The notes beneath the pieces are model-generated. The model saw only the letters and a list, made by a program, of their open reading frames with translations. It searched no databases and was not told the DNA's origin. Shown here in pieces: positions 45,406 to 55,920 of a stretch of DNA of 64,000 bases (position 1 is its first letter; the number at the start of each line of letters is the position of its first letter). The position numbers and the translations under genes are program-made. The stretch is from the NCBI RefSeq assembly GCF_954871325.1, contig NC_088778.1, positions 19,515,120-19,579,119 on the forward strand, given 5' to 3'. Source of the stretch: Gordionus sp. m RMFG-2023 (taxonomy: Eukaryota > Nematomorpha > Gordioida > Chordodea > Parachordodidae).

Positions 45406-45406
45406 C
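45326..45406. repeat. short GC-rich duplication in gypsy A pol
   Basis: GATTGTATTCGA(A/G)CGGCCCA followed by TCGGGGC occurs twice, about 47 bp apart. It lies between the protease and RT parts and is more GC-rich than the rest. Confidence 0.85.
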
Positions 45407-45457
45407 GTTGGTTTGGTGGCAACTTGATGTTATTGTTCTTCTATTCGTTTTGAGAAC

Positions 45458-45800
45458 CTATTGTATGCCTACCTGTCTCGGTAACTCAAACCTAAATGCT
45501 AAAATCCATGGCAACCCAAACAGAGGTAGGTCATTTGACTTTATTATAATAACTGATAAATTGCGAATTTCTTTCCCCACTTGCACGCGAACCATGGCTT
45601 CACCCATAAGATCCAAAGGCTTATCTCCATAGGCTGCTAATGGGTTTGTGGAAGATGTTAGTGGTTTGCCAATTTTCTCCCAAATATTCAATCCTATAAT
45701 AGAGGCTTGTGCTCCTGATCAAAAGTGACACTAAGTCCATTTATTTGGGCTGTGATTTTTGCCCTTTTATTTAATCCCCCTTGTGCAGAGATTATTAATC
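45458..45800 (-). pseudogene. gypsy A aspartic protease
   Basis: SGAQASIIGLNIWEKIG (about 45720-45670) carries the active-site region. The preceding Asp (VTFD) is one base out of frame, so the D-[ST]-G-A motif is broken. FGLPWILAF (about 45500) is the family's later G-x-x-W block. The protease would cut the Gag-Pol chain. Confidence 0.75.
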
Positions 45801-45803
45801 GAA

Positions 45804-46644
45804 TCACTTGAGTGAAAATGTTTTCACTGAGTTTAAATTGCGATATACAGGCTTACTACGGCAACATGCTGCGAAATGTCCGGTTCTTTGCAACTTAAAA
45901 CATGTTTTGGCTTTAGCTGGGCATAAATATCTTTCATGCCAGCGGGCACAATTCTTACATTTATTATCGTAAAACTTGTTATTAAGCTTCCTATAATTAT
46001 TGTCTCTCTTAACACACTCTTGTGAATTAGGCATTTTATGTTTGCAATCTTGCGGTCTGACACTATTTACCAAGTCTTTCTTGATAGTCATTTTGTTTTA
46101 AGCATTTTCTGTTGCCGTGGCCATATCTAGCACGAACTGGAACGTCAGGGGCTTTTTGTTCACATCCAATGCTAAAGGATATTTATTCCTAGTTCAACTT
46201 CGAGACCTGGTAGATCTATACCCGCAACTAATTGATCTCTTAACAGGCCGTCAACTTCTGACGGCGTAAAACAACACGCTTTCGCAGTTATTTTGATTCT
46301 ATTAGCGAACTCTCCAATTGGTTCATTCTCATTCCTAATTAACCTTATGAAGTCTAATCTACTACCGAAAATGGTTTTATTCTTCTCAAAATATGTAGCG
46401 AGACACTCCTTATCTTATCAAATTTAGTCGTTAGAATGGTTTCAGGAAATAAATATTGTTCGAGAATGTCAATGCCCTCAGCGCCAAAACTCAACATGAA
46501 CTATTACTTATTTTCTTGATCGGTCGGTGTCCAGTTCTTTAGTCTTAACGTTGCGTCCCAAAATTTGAACCAACGTTGTATAGACCCATTAATTTGATAT
46601 TTTTCTAACTTATCAATTATACTAGTATTTTTGGACTGAGGCAT
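45804..46644 (-). pseudogene. gypsy A gag
   Basis: Starts at an ATG at 46644 (MPQSKNTSIIDKLEKYQ) and runs through IQRWFKFWDATLRLKNW to a stop; later frames give EPIGEFANRIKITAKACCF and a final Cys/His-rich part, CKNCARWHERYLC then CFKLQRTGHFAACC (46000-45860). The latter is two zinc knuckles, the second with its first Cys pair altered. Several shifts and a stop. Gag would form the particle and bind RNA. Confidence 0.8.
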
Positions 46645-46715
46645 AATTTATAAAATTAATAACTATTTTCTTACTTGTTTTAATTAGAATATTAGAATCC
46701 TCGTCGTCGCTACTT

Positions 46716-47455
46716 TAACGAAGGTAGAACCATTATTTACATTTATTTATTTCTATAATTCATTCACGATAAGTATCAGTTTTCATTGACATTTTATTCA
46801 GTATAATTTAACCATAAGGTGCAACTTAATTACAAATGGCGATATATAATTTCACGGCCGTGACTAGAGCTAACGCCCGTGATATTTAGTAAAATATACT
46901 AAAGCTAACACCCGTGATATTTAGTTAAATATACTAAACCTAACACCATGATAATTAATAACATTATATCACGTTACAATTCATTTTCATACGATAACCA
47001 ATGACATTAAGATAGGATTCTTTAGAGGGAATCTGGATATAAATTTAATATTAAAATATTCTTTATACATAATAAATAATATGAATAAAATCTACCTATG
47101 AAAGGATTTTTTATTATTATTAATAGATTTTGAATTGCACAACAATAGCTCATAGTCTACTTCCATAAAATTAAAAAAGACATTTATTATTTATAAATTA
47201 TTAAAATACTTTTTAAGAAAATATTAATGTTAAATTAAATATCTTCAATAAAATAATTATGGTATAGGTTACCAAAATGGCGGGTCCAGCTGATTTGCTT
47301 TTAACGACGCTTAAAAATGCATTTTAATGAATGAATCGTCAGTCTAGGTATTATTATATGTCATTGAATCATTCATAAAATGCACGAATGGATGGGTATA
47401 TAATACATTTAGAAGTTAAACAACACCTATTATATTAATGGTAAATATATATATA
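46716..47455 (-). repeat. 5' LTR of gypsy A, long form
   Basis: Shares both ends of the left LTR but includes about 525 bp more, among them three CTAA(C/A)(G/A)CC(C)GTGATATTTAG-type units at 46870-46960 and a fragment resembling the 4.6-kb foldback at about 47310-47400. The outermost part (after ATTAATGGTAAATATA, about 47445) does not match, so the outer edge is truncated or diverged. Confidence 0.75.
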
Positions 47456-47739
47456 TAAAGAATCTTGAAAATATTATTATGCTTGCGTTTGTTTTGACAA
47501 TAAAGAAAAATACAATTTTGAATTTATGATTATTATTTAATGTTTCTATTATACATATAATATAAAAATTATATCATTGGCAAAGATCCAATTAACATGG
47601 TAGGGGGGAGGGTTTTTAAAATAGAACCCTGTAATAACTCAAGTCGAAAGCTTTCTCTATCATAGTTTACATATAGAGACAACTTAAACTTGTAAATAAT
47701 TTTCAGTCAAATAGAATGGAAAATAATCATCGGTAGACC
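47456..47739. other. flank of gypsy A
   Basis: AT-rich; the last part is probably LINE sequence. Confidence 0.3.
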
Positions 47740-48110
47740 TATACCTCTATTTATGGACTATTCCTTCATCTATGGTTCTACTCTCGCTCTTTAATGGAGC
47801 AGGTAGTACAGGAAAAGGGATGAAGAGCAACTCGATGCTCTTGTTAACAGGTATATGATGGCAATACTAAATGTCTCAAAGGAGAGTCAAATAGAGGTAG
47901 AGATGCTGCGTAACTTATACAAAGCCCCTTTGTGACAGACTACATAGCTAAAAACCAACTCATTTGGTTGGGCCGACAGATAAGTGCATTATTTTCTGTA
48001 AAATATCGACTTACTGATCAGGATTAATGAATTTCTCAAATGCGATATTGACATGGAAACGGCTTTGAAAAAGATTAGAAATTATTATCAGAAGCAGATG
48101 CCAGGCAACC
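47740..48110 (+). pseudogene. LINE C-terminal part, other side of gypsy A
   Basis: EQLDALVNRYMMAILNVSKE (about 47830-47890) and DYIAKNQLIWLGRQIS (about 47938-47985) resemble the conserved segments after the RT core of LINE proteins (the RxLRxxLGxxK and RxLRWLGH types). They follow in the right order the RT at 41.8-42.2 kb, so gypsy A inserted into this LINE. Frames are broken. Confidence 0.6.
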
Positions 48111-49554
48111 GACGTATATGTTCTAACATCAAAGACCAAATGCAATTCGCCAGCTGATTTAGTATAATCTCAGTGCCGACGGAAAGTATTTGCATGAAAC
48201 TCTCTGAAAAAAACATCAGCACCCTCAATAGTGCATAGCAGGATCCATCTCTTATGTTTCTTATGCGAAAAAAGGGCCGGCCATTTCCGCCAATTTTTAC
48301 AACATTAAAAAAAATGTCCTATATATTCATATGTAACGTTAGTCGAATTTAACTATAATCAAGATGGATGCTGCAAGTTCTATAAGACGAAGGTTGGCTT
48401 GAACGCAGCGTAATTCTTGTCATTCACTTAATGTCTTCCAAAGAGTGGATAATACGATCATAGGCCAGGCACCACAGACCCTATCTGTAGGAGACGGATA
48501 CTTTGGTGAAAAAATAATTTTTTCTCAGACAGTACAGTGGAAATCTCAGTTTCTCTAGGAAAGCCTGTACTGCTGTCATTTGAACAGCTGTATTAAGGAG
48601 AATTAGAATGAATATGGGAATTGAGTGTTATGCTTGGCATAGTTATTCACTCAGAAAATAATGGTATTGATAGGATGACCGAATGATGTTAAAATTAAGG
48701 TGGTAAGTCAGTCAATCGACCAGATAAATAGGACAGAAAGTAGTCAAATACTCTATAATCATAATTCTTGAAAGAGTAGATTTTTAATTCACATATATCC
48801 TATACCAAATGCAGCATTTTTCCGCCATATAAATCAACATGCCATATCAAACTTTAAGTGTAGACAAGGTTGCCTTCTTCGATAAAATATATGTAACTAA
48901 TACAAATTTGCAAAAGAGCTTTAAAAGGGTCATCATTGAAGAAACCAATGATATCTACTCAAGAGAAATAGGTTAATGTTAATATAGAGAGCCGAAATTA
49001 ATTTAAACATTTAACTATAAGAAAATTAGTTAGCGATCATAATTTATGGTTAATTAAAAACATTAAAGATATGATTATTCTGTCGAACAAGAAAACGACT
49101 CCACCACTTAGAATTTTATATAGAAAATATTTAATTATATTATTTTTAATTTGTATATAATTATTTATTGTTGTAAATTGCTATTATTAATATGGATGTT
49201 TTAACCTATATTGATTGCTTTCTTTATATACTAAATTATTATAAAATATTAATCAATAAATATAATTTTATTTTCTCAAATTTTTTTTAAATATATATAT
49301 TCATATTGCTCAATTGTGTATTTAAGCTATAAAATATTATCCAAGGCAAATATAATTTATTATAATTTTACAAAATTTGGTACTGAATAAGTTAACAAAA
49401 ATTACATTTGGAGGGCAAGTTTTTATTAGTGTCTTGAAAAGTGTTTTTAAAAATTTTTATATTATTTTATACATAACATAATAGAATGAATTGTTTGTTA
49501 TTATGCTCTGTGGTTCATTCTAAGACTTGATGACAGTTAGGGTTAATCTAAGCA
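48111..49554. other. probably LINE 3' remnant, then AT-rich DNA
   Basis: Up to about 48760 base composition stays mixed and could be the decayed LINE end; no motif is certain. From there nothing is recognised. Confidence 0.3.
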
Positions 49555-49980
49555 TAATATTAGATATTGATAAGTAAAATTGGGAAAATTGTATAAAAAT
49601 ATGAAAAATTGTAAAAATTTGAGAAAATTGGGATCTTAGTAAATGTCGGATTTGGGAAGAATTGAGCAAATTGGTAAATTTGTAAATATTAAAAAATTTG
49701 TTAATATTGAGGTATATTAGCATAATTTGGGAAAATTGAAAAAAAATTGGGAAAATTGAGAAAAAATTGTGAAAATTTAGAAAAATTTGGGGAAAATGAG
49801 ATTTGAGTAGAATTTGGATTTATAAAAAAATTGATTTGGAAAAATGTGGGATTTAGAAAATTAGGGAAAATTGGAAAAATTAGAGTACTGGGATAAATTG
49901 GAAAAATTTTGGAAAAATTGGGAAAATTTAGGATAATTGAAAAATTTTTGGAAAAATTGGCAATAAGAAAGAGTGTCTAG
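49555..49980. repeat. low-complexity (GGGAAAATT)n-like tract, first
   Basis: Many imperfect repeats of TTGGGAAAATTGAGAAAA type, period near 9-12 bp. A longer phrase, AAATGTCGGATTTGGGAAGA, recurs at 53521 in the second tract. Minus-strand open frames here are low-complexity translations, not genes. Confidence 0.9.
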
Positions 49981-49989
49981 CCAGTGTTT

Positions 49990-50460
49990 TGCAAAAAAAT
50001 AATTATTTATCAAGGAAGTCAAGTTATTTGACAGGTGTCTGCAACTTGAAACCTTGCTCCATAATAGGTATTCGTGAAATGACAAAGGTTTTGGTGACAT
50101 CAATATTTCTACATATGTGGAGTCGGCTGGATCAAATGTGGAAACACTTACGCCAGTGGGCGTAGGGACTGTTGGTCTAGTAAGCACATCAGCCAATGAG
50201 GTGATAATGATGACTATGGGTCGTTTAGTTGTGAGGGAAAGGGTATAAAAGGCATTAAGGGTTTGAGGAATAGTTGGTAATAAGATGGTTAGCCCAGAAT
50301 GAGGACACTTGATTTTCTGATTTATGCACTGGCAATACCCCCAATTTGGTTACATTAATAAGTTTATTACATGGTGGGCAATTAGGTGCTGTACTGAGGT
50401 CTGGTAGGCTGAATTGGAAATTTTTACCAAATTGAGGGTGAAGATTTATCATTATTGCTA
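49990..50460 (-). CDS. unidentified coding-like frames
   Basis: Two minus-strand frames of normal amino-acid composition in otherwise low-complexity surroundings: one (50452-50255) with FQFSLPDLSTAPNCPPCNK and LPVHKSENQVSSFWANH, the next open from about 50350 to 50000 with IIITSLADVLTRPTVPTPTG and STFDPADSTYVEILMS. They overlap in different frames, so an intron or frameshift joins them. I do not recognise the family. Possibly part of one gene with the frame at 50650-50850. Confidence 0.4.
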
Positions 50461-50649
50461 AAATTCACAATAACATTTATGGCTAAATGTATGTATTGCT
50501 CTGTAAATTAAAATTCATATAAGTAGAATGTGATCAAATTTATGTTGTTGACAGTGACCATCAGTCATATAGTCCATTTACTAATAAATTTAAAACTCTC
50601 TATATGGAATTCTATCAATAGTTATTATCAATATTCAAATGAGTTTATT

Positions 50650-50850
50650 ATATGAGATCATAATATGAGATCATAATATGTATAATTTGCAAAGATGGTT
50701 TTAAAATGGGGTAATTGATCTATATCATTAATAACAGCATTATTGTATGGTGGGATTTGTGATGGAGAGGGAGGAAAACTGATGGTGGGTAGAACCAGTG
50801 TGTATATCAATAGAGCAGTATAATATGCATCAAGGAGGGCAAAGGCCCCT
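50650..50850 (-). CDS. unidentified coding-like exon
   Basis: After an AG (TAAATAG) the minus strand is open: AFALLDAYYTALLIY, LPTISFPPSPSQIPPYNNAV, INDIDQLPHFKTIFANY. The mix of hydrophobic and Pro-rich parts looks like real protein rather than AT-rich noise. It lies upstream of the frames at 50.0-50.46 kb on the same strand. No family recognised. Confidence 0.4.
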
Positions 50851-50940
50851 ATTTAACATTTGAGTTTGTAATCAATTTGGGTGATTGTGTAATTTAGAAA
50901 TCTCAAATTTATTTGGGTGAGATGATTTATAAGAATATAT

Positions 50941-51060
50941 GTCTAGACATTTGTTCCTTCTATGAGCAAAATCTTCAGGCTTGGGTAATATTTTTCTGGA
51001 TGAGGTATTGAGTTAGCCGTTTTTAAAAATCGGCTCAAAACGAGCCGTTTAACAACACTA
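50941..51060. mobile_element. hAT-type MITE, copy 3, one end
   Basis: Ends GAGCCGTTTAACAACACTA; the interior (CCTTCTATGAGCAAAATCTT, GGTATTGAGTTAGCCGTTTT) matches copies 1 and 2. The opposite end is missing, so it is truncated on the left. Confidence 0.85.
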
Positions 51061-51389
51061 GTAAAAAATATAAAATATAGTTATTTGGGTATCACCTATT
51101 TGTTGGAAGGTAAAATAAATAAATAATTAATAAGATATAGAAATTAAAATATGAATATTAAAAATATGGTGGACAAAAGGAGTTACTAAAAATTTTTAAT
51201 AATAAACATAATAGATGAAAATACGTGTTTTAGGAAAGTAAGTTTATGTAAAAATAAATAAAGAGGAAAAATAGGGTAAAAATAAATAAAGTGGATTTAA
51301 AATTAAAAAACTTTTTTATTTTTTTATTATTTATTTATTTTTTAAATATTTTTAGGAAATTGAATTTGTAATAAAAAGCATGATGATGA

Positions 51390-51655
51390 AAATAAAAATG
51401 GAGTTTTTTTAATAAAAAAATATAATTAAAAATGGTGGTTAAAAATATTATTTGGGATTGTAAAAAGTTTAATGAAAAATTAAAATGGAGTTTTTTTAAT
51501 AAAAAAATATAATTAAAAATGGTGGTTAAAAATATTATTTGGGATTGTAAAAAGTTTAATGAAAAATTAAAAATGGAGTTTTTTAAAAATAAAAAATAAA
51601 TGATGTTAATGGTGGTTAAAAATATTATTTGGGATAAGAAAAGTTTATTAAAATA
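51390..51655. repeat. tandem repeat, three units of about 85-90 bp
   Basis: AATGGAGTTTTTTTAATAAA and GGTGGTTAAAAATATTATTT plus GGGATTGTAAAAAGTTTAAT recur; units 1 and 2 nearly identical, unit 3 diverged. Confidence 0.88.
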
Positions 51656-52430
51656 AGATATTAAGTGAGAAACAGTATTTAATTAAATTTAGGAATTAAG
51701 ATAAAAAATAATTAATTTAAAATGTAAATTAAATTAATGTATATTATTTGGTTTAATATTAGGAAGTATATTTAAATGAATGAGTAGAGAAAAATATATT
51801 TTAAATTAAGAAATTTGAAAGAAGTTAAAAATAAAGTAAGTAGTTAGATTATAATTATAAAAGAGTTATAAATTTAATAATCATATCTATTTTGAATCCC
51901 TAGAATTGCCACATCAATAATATGAAAATAAATATAGAATAGAATACAAGAATTATTTCCAATAGATAAATTACATTATTAGAATATTGAGAGAATTAAT
52001 GTTCAAATTAAATTTTAATTTTCCATTTTTCACATTACATATCATAACCTAAATATATATCATTCCCTTTTCATGAAATAAATTACTTATGTATTATATC
52101 ATCATTTCCTAATTATTCAGTTTTGAATAAGATCACATTATCCCATTATTCATTGATTATCAAATGTATTTCTTGAAGGTATTATATAGATTTTCTTTTC
52201 ATTCAATCATAACATCGACTCATTCCTTATACTAATTTTTGAAAAAAATGTGATAATTTGGTTTAAATTAGTGCCGCTTTTCTTCAGGTTTTATCCACAT
52301 AATTCATACTTTTTATTATCATTATTTATTTTTTTAAAAAAGGTTTTGGCTTCAAGAATAAGTATACCAATTTTCGATTTCATTTTGAGTTTAATTACTT
52401 TTATTAGAAAACAGCTGTTGGATAACTGAA
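51656..52430. other. AT-rich, nothing recognised
   Basis: No frame or repeat of note. Confidence 0.35.
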
Positions 52431-53560
52431 ATGGTCTAATTTAGAAAATTTCGAAAATTGGGAAAATTTGAGAAAACTGACTTAGGAAAAATTGAGAAAA
52501 TTGGGGAAGATTGGGAGGAATGGAAAATTGGGAATATAGGGATTTGGGTAAAATTGGATAAATATGAGAAAATTGAGATTTGAGTAAAATTGGGATTTGA
52601 GTAAAATTGGGATTTAAGTAAAATTGAGATTTGAGTAAAATTGGGATTTGAGTAAAATTGGGATTTGGTAAAATTGGTATTTGGGAAAATTGATAAGTAA
52701 AATTTAAGAAAATTAGAACTTAGGAAAAAAAATTTGGGGAAATTGGGAATTTTGGAATAAATTTGTTAAAATTCTGTAAAATAATGCAAAATTGTGAAAA
52801 ATTGGGAAACATTGTATGTTACATTGGGGAAAATTGTGAAAGTTTGGTTAAATTGCAAAAATGAAGAAAAAATTATAAAAATTCTGTAAAATTGGGAAAA
52901 ATTGTGAAAATTTGGGAATATATCTGAAAATTAAGTTAATTAGGAGAAATTGATAGGTAAAATTTAGGGAAATTGCAAAAATTTAGGAAAATGTGGGATT
53001 TGGTAAAAATTGTGATAATGGGAAAATTGAGATAAATTGAAAAAATTTGGGAAAATTGACAAAATTGGTAAAAATTGGGAAAATTGCAAAAATTGTGAAA
53101 ATTATGAAAAAATGAGAAAATTGGGAGAAAATTGAGATAAATTGGGAAAATTTGGCATTATTTGGGAAAATTTTAAAATCAGGGGAAATCGAGAAAGGAA
53201 TAATTATGAAAATTGGGTAAAATTAGAAAAATTGGGATTTGGGAGAATAGAAAAATTTATAAAAATTAAGATAATTTGGAGAAATTGATAAGTAAAATTT
53301 AAAAAAATTGGGAAAATTTGCATTGGGAAAATTTTAAAATCAGGGAAAATTGAGAAAGGAATAATTATGAAAATTGGGTAAAATTGAGAAAATTGGGATT
53401 TAGATATAATTGGGAAAAATTATAAATTTGAGAAAATTAGGAAAATTTGGGAAAATTTTGTGTAAAATTGAAAAAATTTTAGAAAATTGGAAAAAAATTT
53501 GAGAAAATTGGGATTTTAAAAAATGTCGGATTTGGGAAGAATTGGGAAAAGTCCAGCAAA
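52431..53560. repeat. low-complexity (GGGAAAATT)n-like tract, second
   Basis: About 1.1 kb of imperfect TTGGGAAAATT and GGGATTTGAGTAAAATT units, with a larger local duplication (ATTTTAAAATCAGGG then GAGAAAGGAATAATTATGAA at about 53170 and 53330). Related to 49555-49980. Confidence 0.92.
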
Positions 53561-53683
53561 GGAAAATGCGATTCGATGGATACCAACTCCTAAAAACCAA
53601 TTGAATTATCAAGAAAGATATTTACCACATTTACATGGTATAGCCTCTCGCTGCATGAATTAAAGTATTAATAGTACCATAGG

Positions 53684-53815
53684 CGTAGCCAGGATTTTCC
53701 TAAGGGGAAGGAATTAAAAATTTTCTGGGGGGGAAGCCTCCAGATTTCATTTTGGCGGGCTTTTGGCCCGCTTTTGCCCGGCCTTCGGTTGGGTTACCTT
53801 AGTCTATATATAGTC
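53684..53815. mobile_element. one end of a DNA transposon
   Basis: TAGGCGTAGCCAGGATTTTC then a G run, AAGCCTCCAGATTTCA and GGCGGGCTTTTGGCCCGC, followed by TTGCCCGGCCTTCGG. The last part resembles 35722-35765 inside the hAT at 35.6 kb. No partner end found; 53816-54136 shows nothing else. Confidence 0.55.
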
Positions 53816-54136
53816 ATAAAATATTTTTACAAGATAGGAGGTTAATTTTAATAAAAAAAAATAAGCCTGGAATAAATATGAAATATATTTTTATTAGTTT
53901 ATATAAAATATAATAAATTAATTGTATATACATTAATATAGCATGGTAATAATTATTCCAAACAAACATAAGAAATTTATTTATAAAAAGTAAGTAGCCA
54001 TATAGTTGATATTCTATTATATAGAATTGGATACAAATTACTAGGTAAAATTCCACTTTTACAGACATATTTTACAGTTAGAGAATATATTATAGTTAAT
54101 ATTTTAACAAATTTAACTAATCAATGCTCTAATTTT

Positions 54137-54427
54137 TGTAGACTCCTTTACTTCTATTTCTAGTAGACTCTTTTATTTTTATTTCTCGTAGACTATTTTG
54201 AAAAAATTATAATTTTCGACAGGATAAAAAAAAATTATTTTATAAAAAAAAATTATTAAAATTCGCAATGAAACAACAATCTTATTACTCGTAAAAAATT
54301 AACTAAAATAAATATATTCAAAAATAAATTATCTAGTTTTCCTCTTTTTCATATAAAAATACAATATATCCTTGACATTATTGTAATAAAAATTTACTAA
54401 CATAATTATAAACATAATACTGCAACA
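54137..54427 (-). repeat. 3' LTR of gypsy B
   Basis: On the plus strand it begins TGTAGACTCC and ends CTGCAACA (TG...CA). A unit GTAGACTCTTTTATTTTTAT with CTCG occurs about twice here and three times in the other LTR. Confidence 0.88.
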
Positions 54428-54436
54428 CTTCCCCTT
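54428..54436 (-). other. polypurine tract of gypsy B
   Basis: Minus strand AAGGGGAAG directly before TGTTGCAG, the start of the 3' LTR. Confidence 0.8.
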
Positions 54437-54869
54437 AACAAAAATACTGGGCAAAATTATATATATTTTTTATATCACTATGCAAAAAAAATTAATCAGC
54501 GTATAAGCATTCAATAAATGATTCACATATTTTTTTTTAAAACATTATATATGTCTTTTATTCTTCTTTATCGCTTCATACACTTAATCAGATCTTCAAT
54601 AATACTCATCTCAGTATTGTTTTAAAGGGTCGATTCTAACATTGCTATCCTCCTTTCTTTTAGTCGATTTTCGTAGTATGCGTCATAAATTTGTTGTCAT
54701 CCTAACATGGTGCCGTTCCTCTTTTACGTTGGACATACGATGTTCGTGGGCAATGGTTGCTTCTTGATTACAAGACTCTTTACATTGAACAGTGATTGCT
54801 TCTTGAGTACACGATTATTTACACCATTGAAACCATTGAAATCTACGTCTTTATTAACCGAGAACTTTC

Positions 54870-55833
54870 CTAATATTTTCCTTTTTTACAATTTCCTCTT
54901 TCAACCATTTCTATGCACTCTCTTCCGTAATTGTTCCTGTGCCTGACACCTTCACTATTATCATCAAATTTCATCTTATTTCATCTTATTTAATTTGTTT
55001 CACAAATTTTCTATTAATACACCTTTCTCCCATTTTTTTGAACTTCCATATAATCTAATCCATACTAACTGTCCCACAGTATATTCCAATTCCCTTCTAT
55101 CAATATCCTCTACAACTACAGCAGTTTTACTGGGTATTAACATATCCAAAAACATCCTAACTTTCCGACCTATCATTTTTTCGGCCGGAGACAAACCATC
55201 ATTACCCATCGCATTATTATAATACAAATTCACCCACATTTTTCCTTTTCCACTTTTTGTTTTATTCAACCATCCTTTAACCGTCGCTACCATTCGTTCC
55301 GCCTGTCCATTGGAACTGAGATAATACGGTGGCGCTAACACATGATATACACCCGTTTTCTCACAGAATCTCTTGAATTCTTCACTGATAAAAGCTGGTC
55401 CACCATCCGATACCACAGTTTTCGGAATACCAAACTTCGACCATACTTTTTTAAAATGTTTATTCACAATATTCGCCGTTAACCCATGAATTTATTCAAA
55501 TTCTATCCATTTGTAGAACGCATCTACACTTAAGATATACTTCTTTCCTTCATATTCAAAAAAATCAACATGAACCCTCTCTCCTGGTTCTACAACTTTT
55601 GGCCATGTACTATTTTTATCCTTACGGGGCATGTCAGACCATGCATTGCGAATCTCACATTCTTTTCCCAATTTATCAATATCCACGTTCATTTTCGGCC
55701 ACCATGCATATTCTTTTCCCCATTGTTTCATACGAGTAACTCCTTGATGACCCGCATGTATAACATTCAAAATTTTCTCCCTCAATTTCCGGGGTATAAC
55801 AGCTCGGGGTCCCCTCATAATACAATCGTCCAC
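54870..55833 (-). pseudogene. gypsy B integrase
   Basis: The frame 55833-55492 has the zinc-binding part (NVIHAGHQGVTRMKQWGKEY, WWPKMNVDIDKLGKEC) and VHVDFFEYEGKKYILSVDAF with the first catalytic Asp. The frame 55467-55000 has VVSDGGPAFISEEFKRFC (second Asp) and SSNGQAERMVATVKGWL (the Glu). A third frame beyond 55000 gives KFDDNSEGVRHRNNYGRE, the C-terminal DNA-binding region. Two shifts separate them; the catalytic residues are all present. Confidence 0.92.
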
Positions 55834-55920
55834 TAAAGTTAATTCCGTTTCAATATTTTTGAAAACTTTATCATCATCTTTCCATGATCTTTTTTCCCAT
55901 TAGACATAATTTAACTACCG

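Larger units (their letters stand above)
42311..47455 (-). mobile_element. Ty3/gypsy LTR retrotransposon A
   Basis: Minus-strand order from right to left: 5' LTR, gag, protease, RT, RNase H, integrase, 3' LTR. The LTRs share GGTAGAACCATTATTTACAT, TTCATTCACGATAAGTAT and GTGCAACTTAATTACAAA near their low-coordinate ends, and ATGGATGGGT then AAACAACACCTATTATATTA near the other. The element sits inside a LINE (RT at 41.8-42.2 kb, C-terminal part at 47.7-48 kb). All genes are broken. Confidence 0.93.

Noticed and set aside
49520-53612. Minus-strand ORFs rich in Phe, Ser and Gln over the GGGAAAATT tracts
   Set aside because: Direct translations of low-complexity DNA.
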